From Candidatus Zixiibacteriota bacterium (GTDB lineage: Bacteria; Zixibacteria; MSB-5A5; GN15; FEB-12): a DNA stretch of 64,000 bases. The stretch is taken from assembly GCA_035380245.1 (NCBI GenBank), contig DAOSXA010000002.1, positions 1,130,010 through 1,194,009 of the forward strand, written 5' to 3'. The notes beneath the pieces are model-generated. The model was not told the origin of the DNA and searched no databases. It saw nothing but the letters and a program-made list of their open reading frames with translations. Positions 9,619 to 18,221 of this stretch are shown piece by piece. Within the stretch, counting starts at the first letter, position 1. The number at the start of each line of letters is the position of its first letter. The position numbers and the translations under genes are program-made.

Positions 9619-11120
9619 AATGCTACCATAATCGCCGCAGCCGACAAGGTAAAGAAAAAGCTCACCCGCCCGGCGACATCGCCGTACTCCGTGTACAACG
9701 ACCAGGAATCGATCAAGCCGACTCTGACCTTCAGACCGGCTACTTCGTAAGTGCCTAGTTGCTCTCTTATACGACCGTAGGGATCGACCACGAAGGTCAA
9801 GCCGCTGTTGGCCGAACGAGCCATCCAGCAGCGGTTTTCGATCGCCCGCGTGATAAATATCCGGGCATGCTGATAAATCCCGACCGATGTCCCGAACCAG
9901 GTATCGTTGGTGATACCAACCACGAAATCGGCGCCGTTGCGCACGATACCGCGGACGAACTCCGGAAAAGCGGTTTCGAAACAAATCAGTACGCCGTAAT
10001 TGACTCGATCGGTTTCGAACAACCTGGCCGAGTCGCCCGGATAGAAATCCGACCACCATTGGACACCACCGGCCTGGTCGATAAACGTCAGGTACTGTTT
10101 CAGGAAATTCTTCTGCAGAAACGGCAGGTAATCCTGATACGGCACATGCTCGGAGAACGGCACCAGCTTCACCTTGTTATACCGTTCAACCATCTGCCCG
10201 TCGGGTGCGAATTCGTAACACGAATTGAACGTGCGTGTTTTTTCGGGAGTTACTTCGGCTCCAAGCGCTCCTACCAGATGAAAGGCATTCGTCCGCTGTG
10301 CCGTTGCCCCGATCGCCCTTCGCGCCGGAACATCGTGACTCAGATAACAGGGAGCGGAAGTCTCCGGCCAGACAAACAGCTTGATCTCTCCGTCCTGAAG
10401 ATCACGCGCCAGAGAATCATAAAGCTGGAACGAATGTCGTTGATTCCCCTCCGCCCATTTGACCTCGAGCGGCACCGATCCCTGAAGCAGCCCGACCGTG
10501 TACTCTCCGGGAAGCGGGTATTTCGGCACCATGGCCCAGCCCAGACAGATCATCAGGGCGACAATCCCGACCGCCACGAAACCGGCTGTCAGGCGACGTT
10601 CATCTTTGGCTTCCTTGCGGAATATCTGCCAGATCAGAACATTCACCGCGACGATGATCAACGAAAGACCGTGCACCGAGACGATTGATACGAACTGAAT
10701 AATGTACAGAAAATAAGCCTGACTGTACCCGAGATCCGACCAGGGAAAAGCGAACTCGGAAAGCGTCCGAAAATACTCCACTCCCACCCAGACCAGCGGC
10801 GCGGCGATACAGCCCCACAGCGGTCGTATCCGAAACAGCTTCCAGAACACCATGAGAGCCGCGGCGTAATAAAACGCTACGATGATCACCGCGGCGATCA
10901 TCCCCGGCGGGGTAACCATCGCCACCCAATACAGACTGAACAGGTTGAACATGAACGCGAACAGGTAAGCGCTCGAGAAGGCACGACAGGCATCCTGCCT
11001 GGAAATAATCCAGAGCGGCCGCACCAACGAGAACCAGGCCAGAATACCAAGAGGATACTGATTAAATGAAATCGCCAGCGCCAGTGCCCAGACAGTCAAT
11101 TCCAGTCTTCGGACACGCAC
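9582..11120 (-). CDS. lnt: Apolipoprotein N-acyltransferase
   Basis: 512 residues, GTG start (the frame upstream is closed by an in-frame TAA before any ATG). About six hydrophobic segments in the first 200 residues precede a periplasmic carbon-nitrogen hydrolase domain. The catalytic triad of the nitrilase fold is visible in order: Glu in 'VWPETSAPCYL', Lys in 'YNKVKLVPFSEHVPY', Cys in 'LICFETAFPEF'. It adds the third acyl chain to lipoproteins at the inner membrane, the last maturation step before Lol sorting; lolC/E and lolD homologues lie at 55-57 kb. It follows gpmI by 57 bases in the same operon. Confidence 0.93.
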   Translation of the reverse strand: MRVRRLELTVWALALAISFNQYPLGILAWFSLVRPLWIISRQDACRAFSSAYLFAFMFNLFSLYWVAMVTPPGMIAAVIIVAFYYAAALMVFWKLFRIRPLWGCIAAPLVWVGVEYFRTLSEFAFPWSDLGYSQAYFLYIIQFVSIVSVHGLSLIIVAVNVLIWQIFRKEAKDERRLTAGFVAVGIVALMICLGWAMVPKYPLPGEYTVGLLQGSVPLEVKWAEGNQRHSFQLYDSLARDLQDGEIKLFVWPETSAPCYLSHDVPARRAIGATAQRTNAFHLVGALGAEVTPEKTRTFNSCYEFAPDGQMVERYNKVKLVPFSEHVPYQDYLPFLQKNFLKQYLTFIDQAGGVQWWSDFYPGDSARLFETDRVNYGVLICFETAFPEFVRGIVRNGADFVVGITNDTWFGTSVGIYQHARIFITRAIENRCWMARSANSGLTFVVDPYGRIREQLGTYEVAGLKVRVGLIDSWSLYTEYGDVAGRVSFFFTLSAAAIMVALWLLRKLSKRFS

Positions 11121-11177
11121 GGCCGTGTCTTGCGGCAGAATCAGACGCCAGACGCTGTGGATAAAATTCGGCAGGGG

Positions 11178-12716
11178 TTACCCTCGCATAATCAGAGACT
11201 TGCCGGTCATTTCGGTCGGTTGGTCGATCCCCATGATATCCAGGATAGTCGGCGCTACATCGGCCAGAATACCGCCGCTTCGCAACGAGATAGAACCGAG
11301 TTTGCCGGCCGGATCATAGACAATGAACGGAACCAGATTCGTGGTATGCGCCGTCCAGGGACCGCCTGTCGCCGGATCGACCATCAACTCGGCGTTGCCG
11401 TGATCGGCCGTGATCAGAGCTATGCCGTCCTTATCCTTGATCGCTCCGAGCAACCGCCCTAACCCGGTATCGACCGCCTCGACCGCCTTTTTAGCGGCTT
11501 CGAACACCCCGGTATGGCCGACCATATCACAGTTGGCGTAATTCAACACGACCAGATCGTATTTCCCGGATTCGATTTTCTTCACCGCATTATCGGTCAC
11601 CAACACCGAAGACATCTCCGGCTGAAGATCGTAGGTCGCTACTTTCGGCGATGGGATCAGATCGCGGTCCTCACCGGCAAAAGGCTCCTCGACTCCGCCG
11701 TTGAAGAAAAACGTGACATGAGCATATTTCTCGGTTTCAGCCGTCCGTAGCTGCTTCAGACCGTGACGCGAAATCACCTCGCCCAGGATGTTCTTATGGC
11801 GAACCGGATGGAAAGCGACCTTAGCCTCGAACATCTTAACATCGTAGTTGGTCATGGTTACCAACTCGATCCGGGGATTATTCGGATGGTCGATCCCGGG
11901 GATATCATAACCCAACAGCATCTCCGATAATTCACGTACCCGGTCGGCGCGGAAATTGAAGAAGATCGCGGCATCGCTGTCTTGCAGTCGCCCCTTCCCC
12001 TGTTCCCCCAGATCGATCACGACCGGTTCGATGAACTCATCGGTTACTTTGTTCGCATAGGAAGCCTTGATCGCTTCAACCGGATCGGTGGCATGATGTC
12101 CTTCGCCGAGTACGATGGCTCGGTAAGCGCGATCCACCCGCTCCCAGCGCTTGTCGCGATCCATCGCATAATAGCGGCCCGAAACCGACGCCACCTTACC
12201 GATGCCGATCTCCTTCATTTTGTCCACGACCTGGGTCATGTATTTCCAGCCCGAATCGGGCGGTGTGTCGCGGCCGTCCATGAAGGCATGCAGATACAGC
12301 TCCGGCACCTTACGGTCGTGCGCCATTTTAAGCAGAGCATACAGGTGCTCCATCGAGGAATGCACGCAACCGTCCGACACCAGCCCGAACAAATGTACCG
12401 CCTTGCCGTCGAGCGCCACTCGATCCATCGCCGCCGCCAGCGCCGGATTATCGAAAAAGACTCCGTCGGCAATCGCCTTGTCGATCCGGGTGATATCCTG
12501 ATAGACTACCCGACCCGACCCGAGGTTGAGATGCCCCACCTCGCTGTTCCCCATTTGTCCGACGGGAAGACCTACCGCGAGACCCGAGCCGTCAATTTTG
12601 GTGTTGGGACAATCGGCGAAAAGTCTGTCAAGAGTGGGTTTGGTGGCCGCCGCGATAGCGTTGTTGGCGGTTTCATCGCGAAGGCCGAAGCCGTCCATTA
12701 TGCAAAGTAGTACCAT
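11178..12716 (-). CDS. gpmI: 2,3-bisphosphoglycerate-independent phosphoglycerate mutase
   Basis: 512 residues, the normal length. The alkaline-phosphatase-fold metal site and phosphoserine loop are visible: 'CIMDGFGLR' near the N terminus, 'QMGNSEVGHLNLGSG' with the catalytic Ser, and 'TADHGNAE' near the C terminus. It interconverts 3- and 2-phosphoglycerate in glycolysis/gluconeogenesis in the cytoplasm and needs Mn. The ATG lies 7 bases after the purM stop, so the two are co-transcribed. Nothing unusual in the sequence. Confidence 0.97.
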   Translation of the reverse strand: MVLLCIMDGFGLRDETANNAIAAATKPTLDRLFADCPNTKIDGSGLAVGLPVGQMGNSEVGHLNLGSGRVVYQDITRIDKAIADGVFFDNPALAAAMDRVALDGKAVHLFGLVSDGCVHSSMEHLYALLKMAHDRKVPELYLHAFMDGRDTPPDSGWKYMTQVVDKMKEIGIGKVASVSGRYYAMDRDKRWERVDRAYRAIVLGEGHHATDPVEAIKASYANKVTDEFIEPVVIDLGEQGKGRLQDSDAAIFFNFRADRVRELSEMLLGYDIPGIDHPNNPRIELVTMTNYDVKMFEAKVAFHPVRHKNILGEVISRHGLKQLRTAETEKYAHVTFFFNGGVEEPFAGEDRDLIPSPKVATYDLQPEMSSVLVTDNAVKKIESGKYDLVVLNYANCDMVGHTGVFEAAKKAVEAVDTGLGRLLGAIKDKDGIALITADHGNAELMVDPATGGPWTAHTTNLVPFIVYDPAGKLGSISLRSGGILADVAPTILDIMGIDQPTEMTGKSLIMRG

Positions 12717-12723
12717 GAGATAC

Positions 12724-13776
12724 CTAGTCCGTAAGTTTTACCGGTTTAGAGCCCTTGACAACACGGCCGATTTCATAGCAGGTCTCCCCCAACTTTTCGA
12801 GGGTGCCCTTGATCCCGGCGGCCTCGTCGCCGTTCGTTACCAGTATATAACCGATTCCCATGTTGAAGGTTCGATAGATATCGACCGGATCGATATTTCC
12901 GGCCTCTTTCAACCAGCTAAATACCGGCGGGACCGGCCATGTCGATTTGCTGATCTCGGCGCATAAACCCGAGGGCATCACCCGGTTAAGATTCCCCTGA
13001 ATCCCTCCCCCCGTTATATGCGCCATGCCGTGCACCTTGAATTTATCGAGCAGCGGCAACACCACCGGCGCGTAGCAACGATGTATCGCCATGAGCGCTT
13101 CGGCGACCGTTCCGCCAAGTTCTTTGACGCAGTCATCGGGCTTATGTCCGGCGATCTCGAACGCCACCTTGCGGGCGAGCGAATAGCCGTTGGTATGCAG
13201 ACCGGTCGAGGGTAATCCGAGACAGATGTCTCCCTCACATATTTTCGAACCGTTTATTATCCGTTGCCGGTCGACCACGCCGACAATGAATCCGGCCAGA
13301 TCGTATTCACCCGGTCCGTACAGATCGGGCATTTCGGCCGTCTCACCGCCTATCAAAGGCATCCCGGATTCCTTGCAGGCCAGGCTGAGGCCTTCGACAA
13401 TATCTGCTACAATGTCCGGTCTGAGTTTGCCGGTACCGATGTAATCGAGGAAAAACAACGGCCGGGCGCCGTGAACCAGGATATCGTCAACACAATGGTT
13501 GACCAGATCCTGCCCTACCGTTTTATGAATGTTGGTCATGACGGCCAGCTTCACTTTAGTGCCGACACCGTCGGACGAGGAAATCAGCACCGGTTGGCCG
13601 ATCCCCGAAAAGTCGGGCTCATAGAAGCCGCCAAAAGCGCCTATGCCGCTCAAAACCTGGCTGTTAAAGCTGCTTTGAGCCAGCGCTTTGATTCGTTCCA
13701 CCGCCGCATCGCCGGCATCGAGATCGACTCCGGAATCGGCGTAGGTAAGAGTCGGTTTTTTCGTTGGGTCTGTCAT
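12724..13776 (-). CDS. purM: Phosphoribosylformylglycinamidine cyclo-ligase
   Basis: 350 residues, full length. 'YADSGVDLDAGD' and 'SSDGVGTKVKLA' are the family's N-terminal and ATP/FGAM-binding motifs, and 'HITGGGIQGNLNRV' lies in the C-terminal half. It makes aminoimidazole ribonucleotide in purine synthesis. It is the first gene of a seven-gene minus-strand operon that runs into glycosyltransferases. A good sigma-70-type promoter ends only about 7 bases before its ATG, so the message may be leaderless. Confidence 0.97.
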   Translation of the reverse strand: MTDPTKKPTLTYADSGVDLDAGDAAVERIKALAQSSFNSQVLSGIGAFGGFYEPDFSGIGQPVLISSSDGVGTKVKLAVMTNIHKTVGQDLVNHCVDDILVHGARPLFFLDYIGTGKLRPDIVADIVEGLSLACKESGMPLIGGETAEMPDLYGPGEYDLAGFIVGVVDRQRIINGSKICEGDICLGLPSTGLHTNGYSLARKVAFEIAGHKPDDCVKELGGTVAEALMAIHRCYAPVVLPLLDKFKVHGMAHITGGGIQGNLNRVMPSGLCAEISKSTWPVPPVFSWLKEAGNIDPVDIYRTFNMGIGYILVTNGDEAAGIKGTLEKLGETCYEIGRVVKGSKPVKLTD

Positions 13777-13782
13777 GGGCGA

Positions 13783-13811
13783 TATATATATTTGAGGGCG
13801 AGGGAAGTCAA
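13783..13811 (-). promoter_or_regulatory. Promoter of the purM operon
   Basis: On the minus strand TTGACT (13811-13806), a 17 bp spacer and TATATA (13788-13783). The expected start of transcription falls at the purM ATG (13776), leaving no room for a ribosome binding site. Confidence 0.6.
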
Positions 13812-13840
13812 CAAGTTACACTTTTTAGCACGAGACGTTC

Positions 13841-14623
13841 ATGGACCATACACCTTATCAACGACCGGAGTTGTATGAGTTAGCCTTTGGCTGGCGCGAC
13901 TTCAAAAAAGCGGTCGATTTCATTACGGAAGCGGCCAACCGGACCGGTTTAACCGAGATCAAGTCGATGGTGGAACTGGGTTGCGGTCCCGGGCAATACT
14001 GTCGTGAATTCGCCCGACGTGGTGTCACCGCCTGCGGCGTCGACCTCTCCCCCGAGATGGTCCTCTACGCCCAGAAAATCTTCGATGATGAGAAACTGCC
14101 GGGATACATAATTGAAGCCGACTTCCGTAACTTCAGCCTCGAAGCTCCGGTTGATCTCGCCGTTTGTATGATGGCTACTTTCAACTACCTCCTCACTAAC
14201 GAGGACATCGTGCGCCATTTCCGAACCGTAGCCGCCAACCTCAACGAGGGGGGCGTTTACCTGATCGAACTGCCTCACCCGCGCGACATCTACTCCGACG
14301 GTAAAAGCACTCAGGATGTCTGGGAAATGGAAGACAACGGTCTCAAGCTGCGCATCGACTGGGGTAGCGACGGGAAATTCGATCCGCTCACTGAGATCGA
14401 CCGCGGTACCGTCCGTTTCACTCTTGAACAGAACGGTGTTATCGGTTCTTTCGAGAGCCTTGATTCCTCACGCCGTCTGAGCCTGGGTCATCTGCGCGCT
14501 TTACTCCAACTGGCCGACTGTTTTTCCATCGCGGGTATGTACGGCGACCTCGACTGCGAACAACCATTCGACAACACCAAGAAATCCTGGCGCCTTTTGC
14601 TGATCCTGAAGAAGCTGTTCTGA
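13841..14623 (+). CDS. Class I SAM-dependent methyltransferase
   Basis: 260 residues with a Rossmann methyltransferase core: SAM-binding motif I 'VELGCGPGQYCREF', the acidic end of strand 2 'CGVDLSPEM', and 'EADFRNF' at motif III. The remainder matches small-molecule methyltransferases with an extra beta-rich C-terminal part. It is divergent from purM across 64 bases and followed by tandem repeats, so apparently monocistronic. Substrate unknown. Confidence 0.85.
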   Translation: MDHTPYQRPELYELAFGWRDFKKAVDFITEAANRTGLTEIKSMVELGCGPGQYCREFARRGVTACGVDLSPEMVLYAQKIFDDEKLPGYIIEADFRNFSLEAPVDLAVCMMATFNYLLTNEDIVRHFRTVAANLNEGGVYLIELPHPRDIYSDGKSTQDVWEMEDNGLKLRIDWGSDGKFDPLTEIDRGTVRFTLEQNGVIGSFESLDSSRRLSLGHLRALLQLADCFSIAGMYGDLDCEQPFDNTKKSWRLLLILKKLF

Positions 14624-14640
14624 GCTATCGGTCCACTTCT

Positions 14641-15107
14641 CTGGTGGCCCACCCGTCCACGGGTGGGATTAAAATCATATCGACTTGTACAACCGCGGCG
14701 TCTCCCATATATGACTCCGGTAAATGACCTCGCGAAGAATCCAACCGCGTTGGTGGGCGGCAGACGTCTCATCTTGGTGGGCGGCAGACCTCCCGGTCTG
14801 CCCCAGCTCGTTGGTGGCCCACCCGTCCACGGGTGGGGTTAAAATCATATCTACTTGTACAACCGCGGCGCCTCCCATATATGACTCCGGTAAATGACCT
14901 CGCGAAGAATCCAACCGCGTTGGTGGGCAGCAGACCTCTCGGTCTGCCCCAGCTCTCTGGTGGCCCACCCGTCCACGGGTGGGATTAAAATCATATCTAC
15001 TTGTACAACCGCGGCGCCTTTCATATATGACTCCCGTAAATGACCTCGCGAAGAATCCAACCGTCTTGGTGGGCGGCAGACCTCCCGGTCTGCCCCAGCT
15101 CGTTGCT
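14641..15107. repeat. Tandem array of three modular palindrome units (146-170 bp each)
   Basis: Units begin at 14641, 14811 and 14957. Each carries, in order, the perfect palindrome cccacccgtccacgggtggg, a ~75 bp block ('acttgtacaaccgcggcg' ... 'cgcgaagaatccaaccg'), and a second hairpin of the ggcagacc-tccc-ggtctgcc type. The first unit has an extra half-copy of the second hairpin. The units are near-identical. Minus-strand reading frames through the array encode repeated 'DSSRGHL..' peptides without a ribosome site and are not believed to be genes. Modules recur, inverted, at 40.4, 42.0 and 51.8 kb, and in part at 63.7 kb. Confidence 0.9.
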
Positions 15108-15240
15108 GAGTAGATCCCCCCGGCCCACCCTCACCGCTTTCTGCACAACATCTCCCCTGATTGCCACCATCGGCTTACTTGTAGGTACGTGTATATATCC
15201 CCAACCCAGGAAATACCGAATGTCTGAAAATAAAAACCGC

Positions 15241-15316
15241 AAAACGAACCCAATTCACCGTAATCGGATGACCGGATGGAGATTAGGGAGATAAACGTGT
15301 CGCTATGTGTGGATAA
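15241..15316 (+). repeat. 76 bp element, copy 1 (ends in TGTGGATAA)
   Basis: Starts aaaacgaacccaattc and ends tgtggataa, the first bases of the two boxes being 67 bp apart. The middle is poorly conserved. Copies 2 (15432-15507) and 3 (30901-30826, minus) have exactly the same spacing. The terminal 9-mer is the reverse complement of the consensus DnaA box TTATCCACA. Confidence 0.8.
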
Positions 15317-15431
15317 CTCTTCGGGCCGATTCCGACAGAATACTCATCGGCGCGGGGACTGCGCTGTTGTTTCGCCGCAGGACGACGGAACAAGGATATA
15401 GACCGGGAATATCGTTAAAACGGATTTTCGC

Positions 15432-15507
15432 AAAATGAACCCAATTCCGGCTAACGGTCTAAGGATCAATGCGATGCAGATAAATCGAGAACTCGCAATG
15501 TGGATAA
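15432..15507 (+). repeat. 76 bp element, copy 2 (ends in TGTGGATAA)
   Basis: Starts aaaatgaacccaattcc and ends gcaatgtggataa; box-to-box distance 67 bp as in copies 1 and 3. It lies in the gene-free stretch 15108-15564, which otherwise shows no convincing coding frame. A further TGTGGACAA near-match lies at about 15548, just before the rluD 3' end. Confidence 0.8.
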
Positions 15508-15564
15508 TTTGTCGCTCTTTGAGTCGTGATCAATGAGAGCAAAACCTGTGGACAAGGAACGACC

Positions 15565-16560
15565 TCACACTCCCTCCGTCCGCAGCAGCTCCAGCAATCC
15601 GGCGAAATCCTCGGGAAGCTCCGTCTCGATCTTGATCTCTTCCCCGGTTATCGGATGCTCGAACTCCAGCCGCCTGGCGTGCAGCGCCTGGCGAGGCATC
15701 TGGATCAACAACTTCCTGGCGAGGAGGCGCTCCGGCGCGAACACCCCCCGGTGCCATTTCTCTCGTCCACCGTATTCCGGATCACCCAACACCGGATGCC
15801 CCAGATGCGAAAAATGCACCCGGATTTGATGCGTGCGACCGGTCTGCAAATGGACTTCGACATAATCGTAGGCGCGAAATCGTTCGAGGAGTTGATACGT
15901 CGTCACCGCCTCGCGGCTCTTCACATGCGTGACGGTCATCTTCTTGCGATCCTTGATGGAACGACCGATCGGCAGGTCGATCTCCCCGGTCTCTTCGGCC
16001 AGATGACCGCAGACGATCGCCTGATAAATCCGTTTCACCTGCCGCGCCTGGATCATTTTCTGAAGACTCAGCAGCGCCGCCTCGGTGCGGGCAACGATTA
16101 TTAAGCCGGAAGTATTCTTATCGAGCCGATGGACGATCCCCGGTCGGCTGTCGACCGCACCGGTATCGGCTAAATGTCCGAAACGATGACATAATGCATT
16201 AACCAGCGTGCCGCTGGGATTGCCGGGCGCGGGATGCGTAACCATGCCGGCCGGTTTGTTTACCACCGCCAGGTATTCATCCTCATAGACGATCTCGATT
16301 GGAATATCTTCCGCCTTGACCGACATCCGTTCCACCGGCGGCACCTCGATCCGCACCGTCTCTCCCCCCTTGACCTGTACGTTCTTGGCCACCGGAGAGC
16401 CGTTTATGGTCACGAGTCCTGCGGTCATGAGTTTCTGGATACGACTGCGGGTGAGATCGAGTTCCTCGTGATCAGCCAGCAGCCGGTCCAGTCGTTCCGG
16501 TTTGGACAGCGTTGGTATGGTTAACTCGCGGCGTACGCTGTGGTCGTCCGACTCCGTCAT
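15565..16560 (-). CDS. rluD: Ribosomal large-subunit pseudouridine synthase, RluD family
   Basis: 331 residues. An S4 RNA-binding domain ('RLDRLLADHEELDLTRSRI') occupies the first ~80 residues. The RluA/RluD-type synthase domain follows, with the catalytic Asp in 'VHRLDKNTSGLIIVA' and the C-terminal 'TGRTHQIRVHFSHLGHPV' block. It converts specific 23S rRNA uridines (helix 69 in RluD) to pseudouridine. It is the last gene of the long ftsE-to-rluD operon. Which RluA-family member it is cannot be fixed from sequence alone; the S4 domain fits RluD or RluC best. Confidence 0.9.
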   Translation of the reverse strand: MTESDDHSVRRELTIPTLSKPERLDRLLADHEELDLTRSRIQKLMTAGLVTINGSPVAKNVQVKGGETVRIEVPPVERMSVKAEDIPIEIVYEDEYLAVVNKPAGMVTHPAPGNPSGTLVNALCHRFGHLADTGAVDSRPGIVHRLDKNTSGLIIVARTEAALLSLQKMIQARQVKRIYQAIVCGHLAEETGEIDLPIGRSIKDRKKMTVTHVKSREAVTTYQLLERFRAYDYVEVHLQTGRTHQIRVHFSHLGHPVLGDPEYGGREKWHRGVFAPERLLARKLLIQMPRQALHARRLEFEHPITGEEIKIETELPEDFAGLLELLRTEGV

Positions 16561-16569
16561 GAGTAATAC

Positions 16570-17301
16570 CTATCCCTGGGCAATGGCTCGGTTGATTTGT
16601 CGAATCATCTCTCCCACGGCGCGATCGTACCCGACCAGCATCGCTCGAGCGGTGACGGCAAAACCGACCACGAACTCATCGACTAAATCGAGCGCCGCCA
16701 GCGGACCGATATTGTCATAATCGAGACCGCGCGCGGCCAGTACGGTCAGACTGCTTTTACGGGCCTGTTCGGCGGCGCGGCCGATCCGCTCCAGCTCGGT
16801 ACGCTGGTCGTTGATCGTGCGGGCCGAGGTATACGCCGCGCAGGACAACATCACCGAATGTGCTCCGGCTTTGAGTGCCCCCTTGATCGCGGCCGCTTCC
16901 GGTTCGATAAAAATGCCGGTTTCACAGCCCGCACCCGAGAGCTGAGCCACCGCTCCGCTGTAGTCGATATGAGACGAATTGAAATCAATCGTCGTCACCA
17001 GTCCCTGACCGGCCGCCTGATCGGCTACCAGAATAGCTTCCGCCGGTACAGCCGCCGAGACCGCCTTGAGCATATCCTCGGTCGGAGGCAGCTCCACGGT
17101 CAAGCGTCTCCGGAACTGCTCCACCATGAGCCTCAGGTCGCGGATCCGCATCGGCCGACCGTTGGTTCGCATCTGTATCGACAATCCCTCCGCCCCGGCC
17201 AGCTCCGCCAGCGTCGCCGCTTTGGTCGGCTCCGGTTCCCCGCGTCCCCGTATCTCCCGCATTATCGCCACTGCATCCAGGCTTACGATCAAAGAAGACA
17301 A
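16570..17301 (-). CDS. PdxJ-like TIM-barrel protein without the family's active-site histidines
   Basis: 243 residues, TTG start supported by AAGGAG nine bases upstream. It aligns end to end with pyridoxine 5'-phosphate synthase ('EPEPTKAATLAELAGAEGL', 'GIFIEPEAAAIKGALKAGA', 'ELERIGRAAEQARKSSL'). The residues that act on 3-amino-2-oxopropyl phosphate and deoxyxylulose phosphate are changed. Family DH(I)A is D9-A10 here; the HLR..RRH block is QMRTNGRP (Gln43, Pro50); NAGHGL is LAARGL (Arg191); IGHAI is VGFAV (Phe214). The conserved Glu (E70) remains. So PLP-precursor synthesis by the usual chemistry is unlikely, and a changed reaction or a non-catalytic role is inferred. It sits between rsmA and rluD in the operon. 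Confidence 0.8.
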   Translation of the reverse strand: MSSLIVSLDAVAIMREIRGRGEPEPTKAATLAELAGAEGLSIQMRTNGRPMRIRDLRLMVEQFRRRLTVELPPTEDMLKAVSAAVPAEAILVADQAAGQGLVTTIDFNSSHIDYSGAVAQLSGAGCETGIFIEPEAAAIKGALKAGAHSVMLSCAAYTSARTINDQRTELERIGRAAEQARKSSLTVLAARGLDYDNIGPLAALDLVDEFVVGFAVTARAMLVGYDRAVGEMIRQINRAIAQG

Positions 17302-17418
17302 TTCACATCACTCCTTGCTTTTCTCACCACGAAGAGGACGGTTTCTGCTACCGTCGCTTAACAGTTATTATACACCGCGGTCGGCCTCCTCGAAACTAAA
17401 ACAGTAAATACGGGGATT

Positions 17419-18219
17419 TCAGAGCAGACCGGCTGCGACCAGGCAATCGGTCAAGGTAATGAACTGCTCGGTGGACATCTGTTCGGCCCGAACGTTAGGC
17501 CAAAGGCCCACTTCCTGCATAGCAGCCTTGAGATGCTCGGCGTCCTCAATCGGATCCGGGACAAGGTTGTTGACCAGCAGCTTGCGCCGACGCTCGAACG
17601 CCTGACGTACCAGACTATCGAACTGCGCCGGATGACTCAGCTTTACTTCAGTCTTCGGCGTGAGCCTAAGCACCGCCGATGAGACTTGAGGCGGCGGACT
17701 GAAACTACCCGGCTTTACCGTGAAGCAGTATTCGACATCGAAATAGAGCTGGGTAATGATCGACAATGGTGACCAGTTCTTCCCCGGCGGGCTTGCGTTG
17801 ATCCGCTCGGCCACCTCCTTCTGCACCATGAACAACGCTCCAACCACCTGTTCGCGATAACGAACGGTCCAGTCAAGCACCGGCGAAGTGATGTTGTACG
17901 GAAGATTGCCCAGTAAGAAGAAACGTGTTGCGCCTAATGTCTCCGGGGTAGTTTCGAGAAAATCCCCATGCTGCAAAACCACATTGGGATGTTTCTCCAG
18001 CAGTTTTTTCAGATAACCGATCAGATCGCGGTCGAACTCGACCGCCGTGATCGGTGTACCGGCGGCTGCCAGCGGCAGGGTGAGCGCTCCCCGACCGGGA
18101 CCAACTTCAACGATGTGAGGTTGACGAACCGGATCAACCAAATCCACGATTTGCCGGATCACCGCCTCTGACTTGAGGAAATTCTGGCCGAGCCGTTTCT
18201 TGGCATGGTAACCCGGCAC
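17419..18219 (-). CDS. rsmA: 16S rRNA (A1518/A1519) dimethyltransferase
   Basis: About 266 residues. I chose GTG 18219 because a GGAGG (18230-18226) lies six bases upstream; the TTG two codons earlier would touch that site. The N terminus has 'KKRLGQNFLKS', then SAM motif I 'VEVGPGRGALTLPL' and the catalytic 'LGNLPYNITSP'. It dimethylates two adjacent adenines at the 3' end of 16S rRNA in late 30S assembly. The order metG-tatD-rsmA is conserved in many bacteria. Usual length, no oddities. Confidence 0.95.
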   Translation of the reverse strand: MPGYHAKKRLGQNFLKSEAVIRQIVDLVDPVRQPHIVEVGPGRGALTLPLAAAGTPITAVEFDRDLIGYLKKLLEKHPNVVLQHGDFLETTPETLGATRFFLLGNLPYNITSPVLDWTVRYREQVVGALFMVQKEVAERINASPPGKNWSPLSIITQLYFDVEYCFTVKPGSFSPPPQVSSAVLRLTPKTEVKLSHPAQFDSLVRQAFERRRKLLVNNLVPDPIEDAEHLKAAMQEVGLWPNVRAEQMSTEQFITLTDCLVAAGLL

Positions 18220-18221
18220 GG

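Noticed and set aside
11982..12710. 242-residue plus-strand frame opposite gpmI
   Set aside because: Shadow of the gpmI codon pattern; gpmI has all catalytic motifs. The same reasoning removes the long antisense frames at 9759-10688, 13264-13878, 26423-27109, 27174-27863, 39649-40335 and 57960-58751.
14675..15242. Several minus-strand frames encoding repeated 'DSSRGHL..ESYM..VVQVDMI' peptides
   Set aside because: They are translations of the tandem palindrome array, lack ribosome sites and vary in frame between units. The same holds for frames in the 40.4, 42.0, 51.8 and 63.7 kb arrays.
15300..15560. Replication origin, from three DnaA-box-like 9-mers
   Set aside because: The boxes are the ends of a dispersed 76 bp repeat, further matches occur at 11156 and 30826, no AT-rich unwinding region is obvious and no dnaA, dnaN or parAB lies nearby. 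A GC-skew plot of the whole chromosome would decide.
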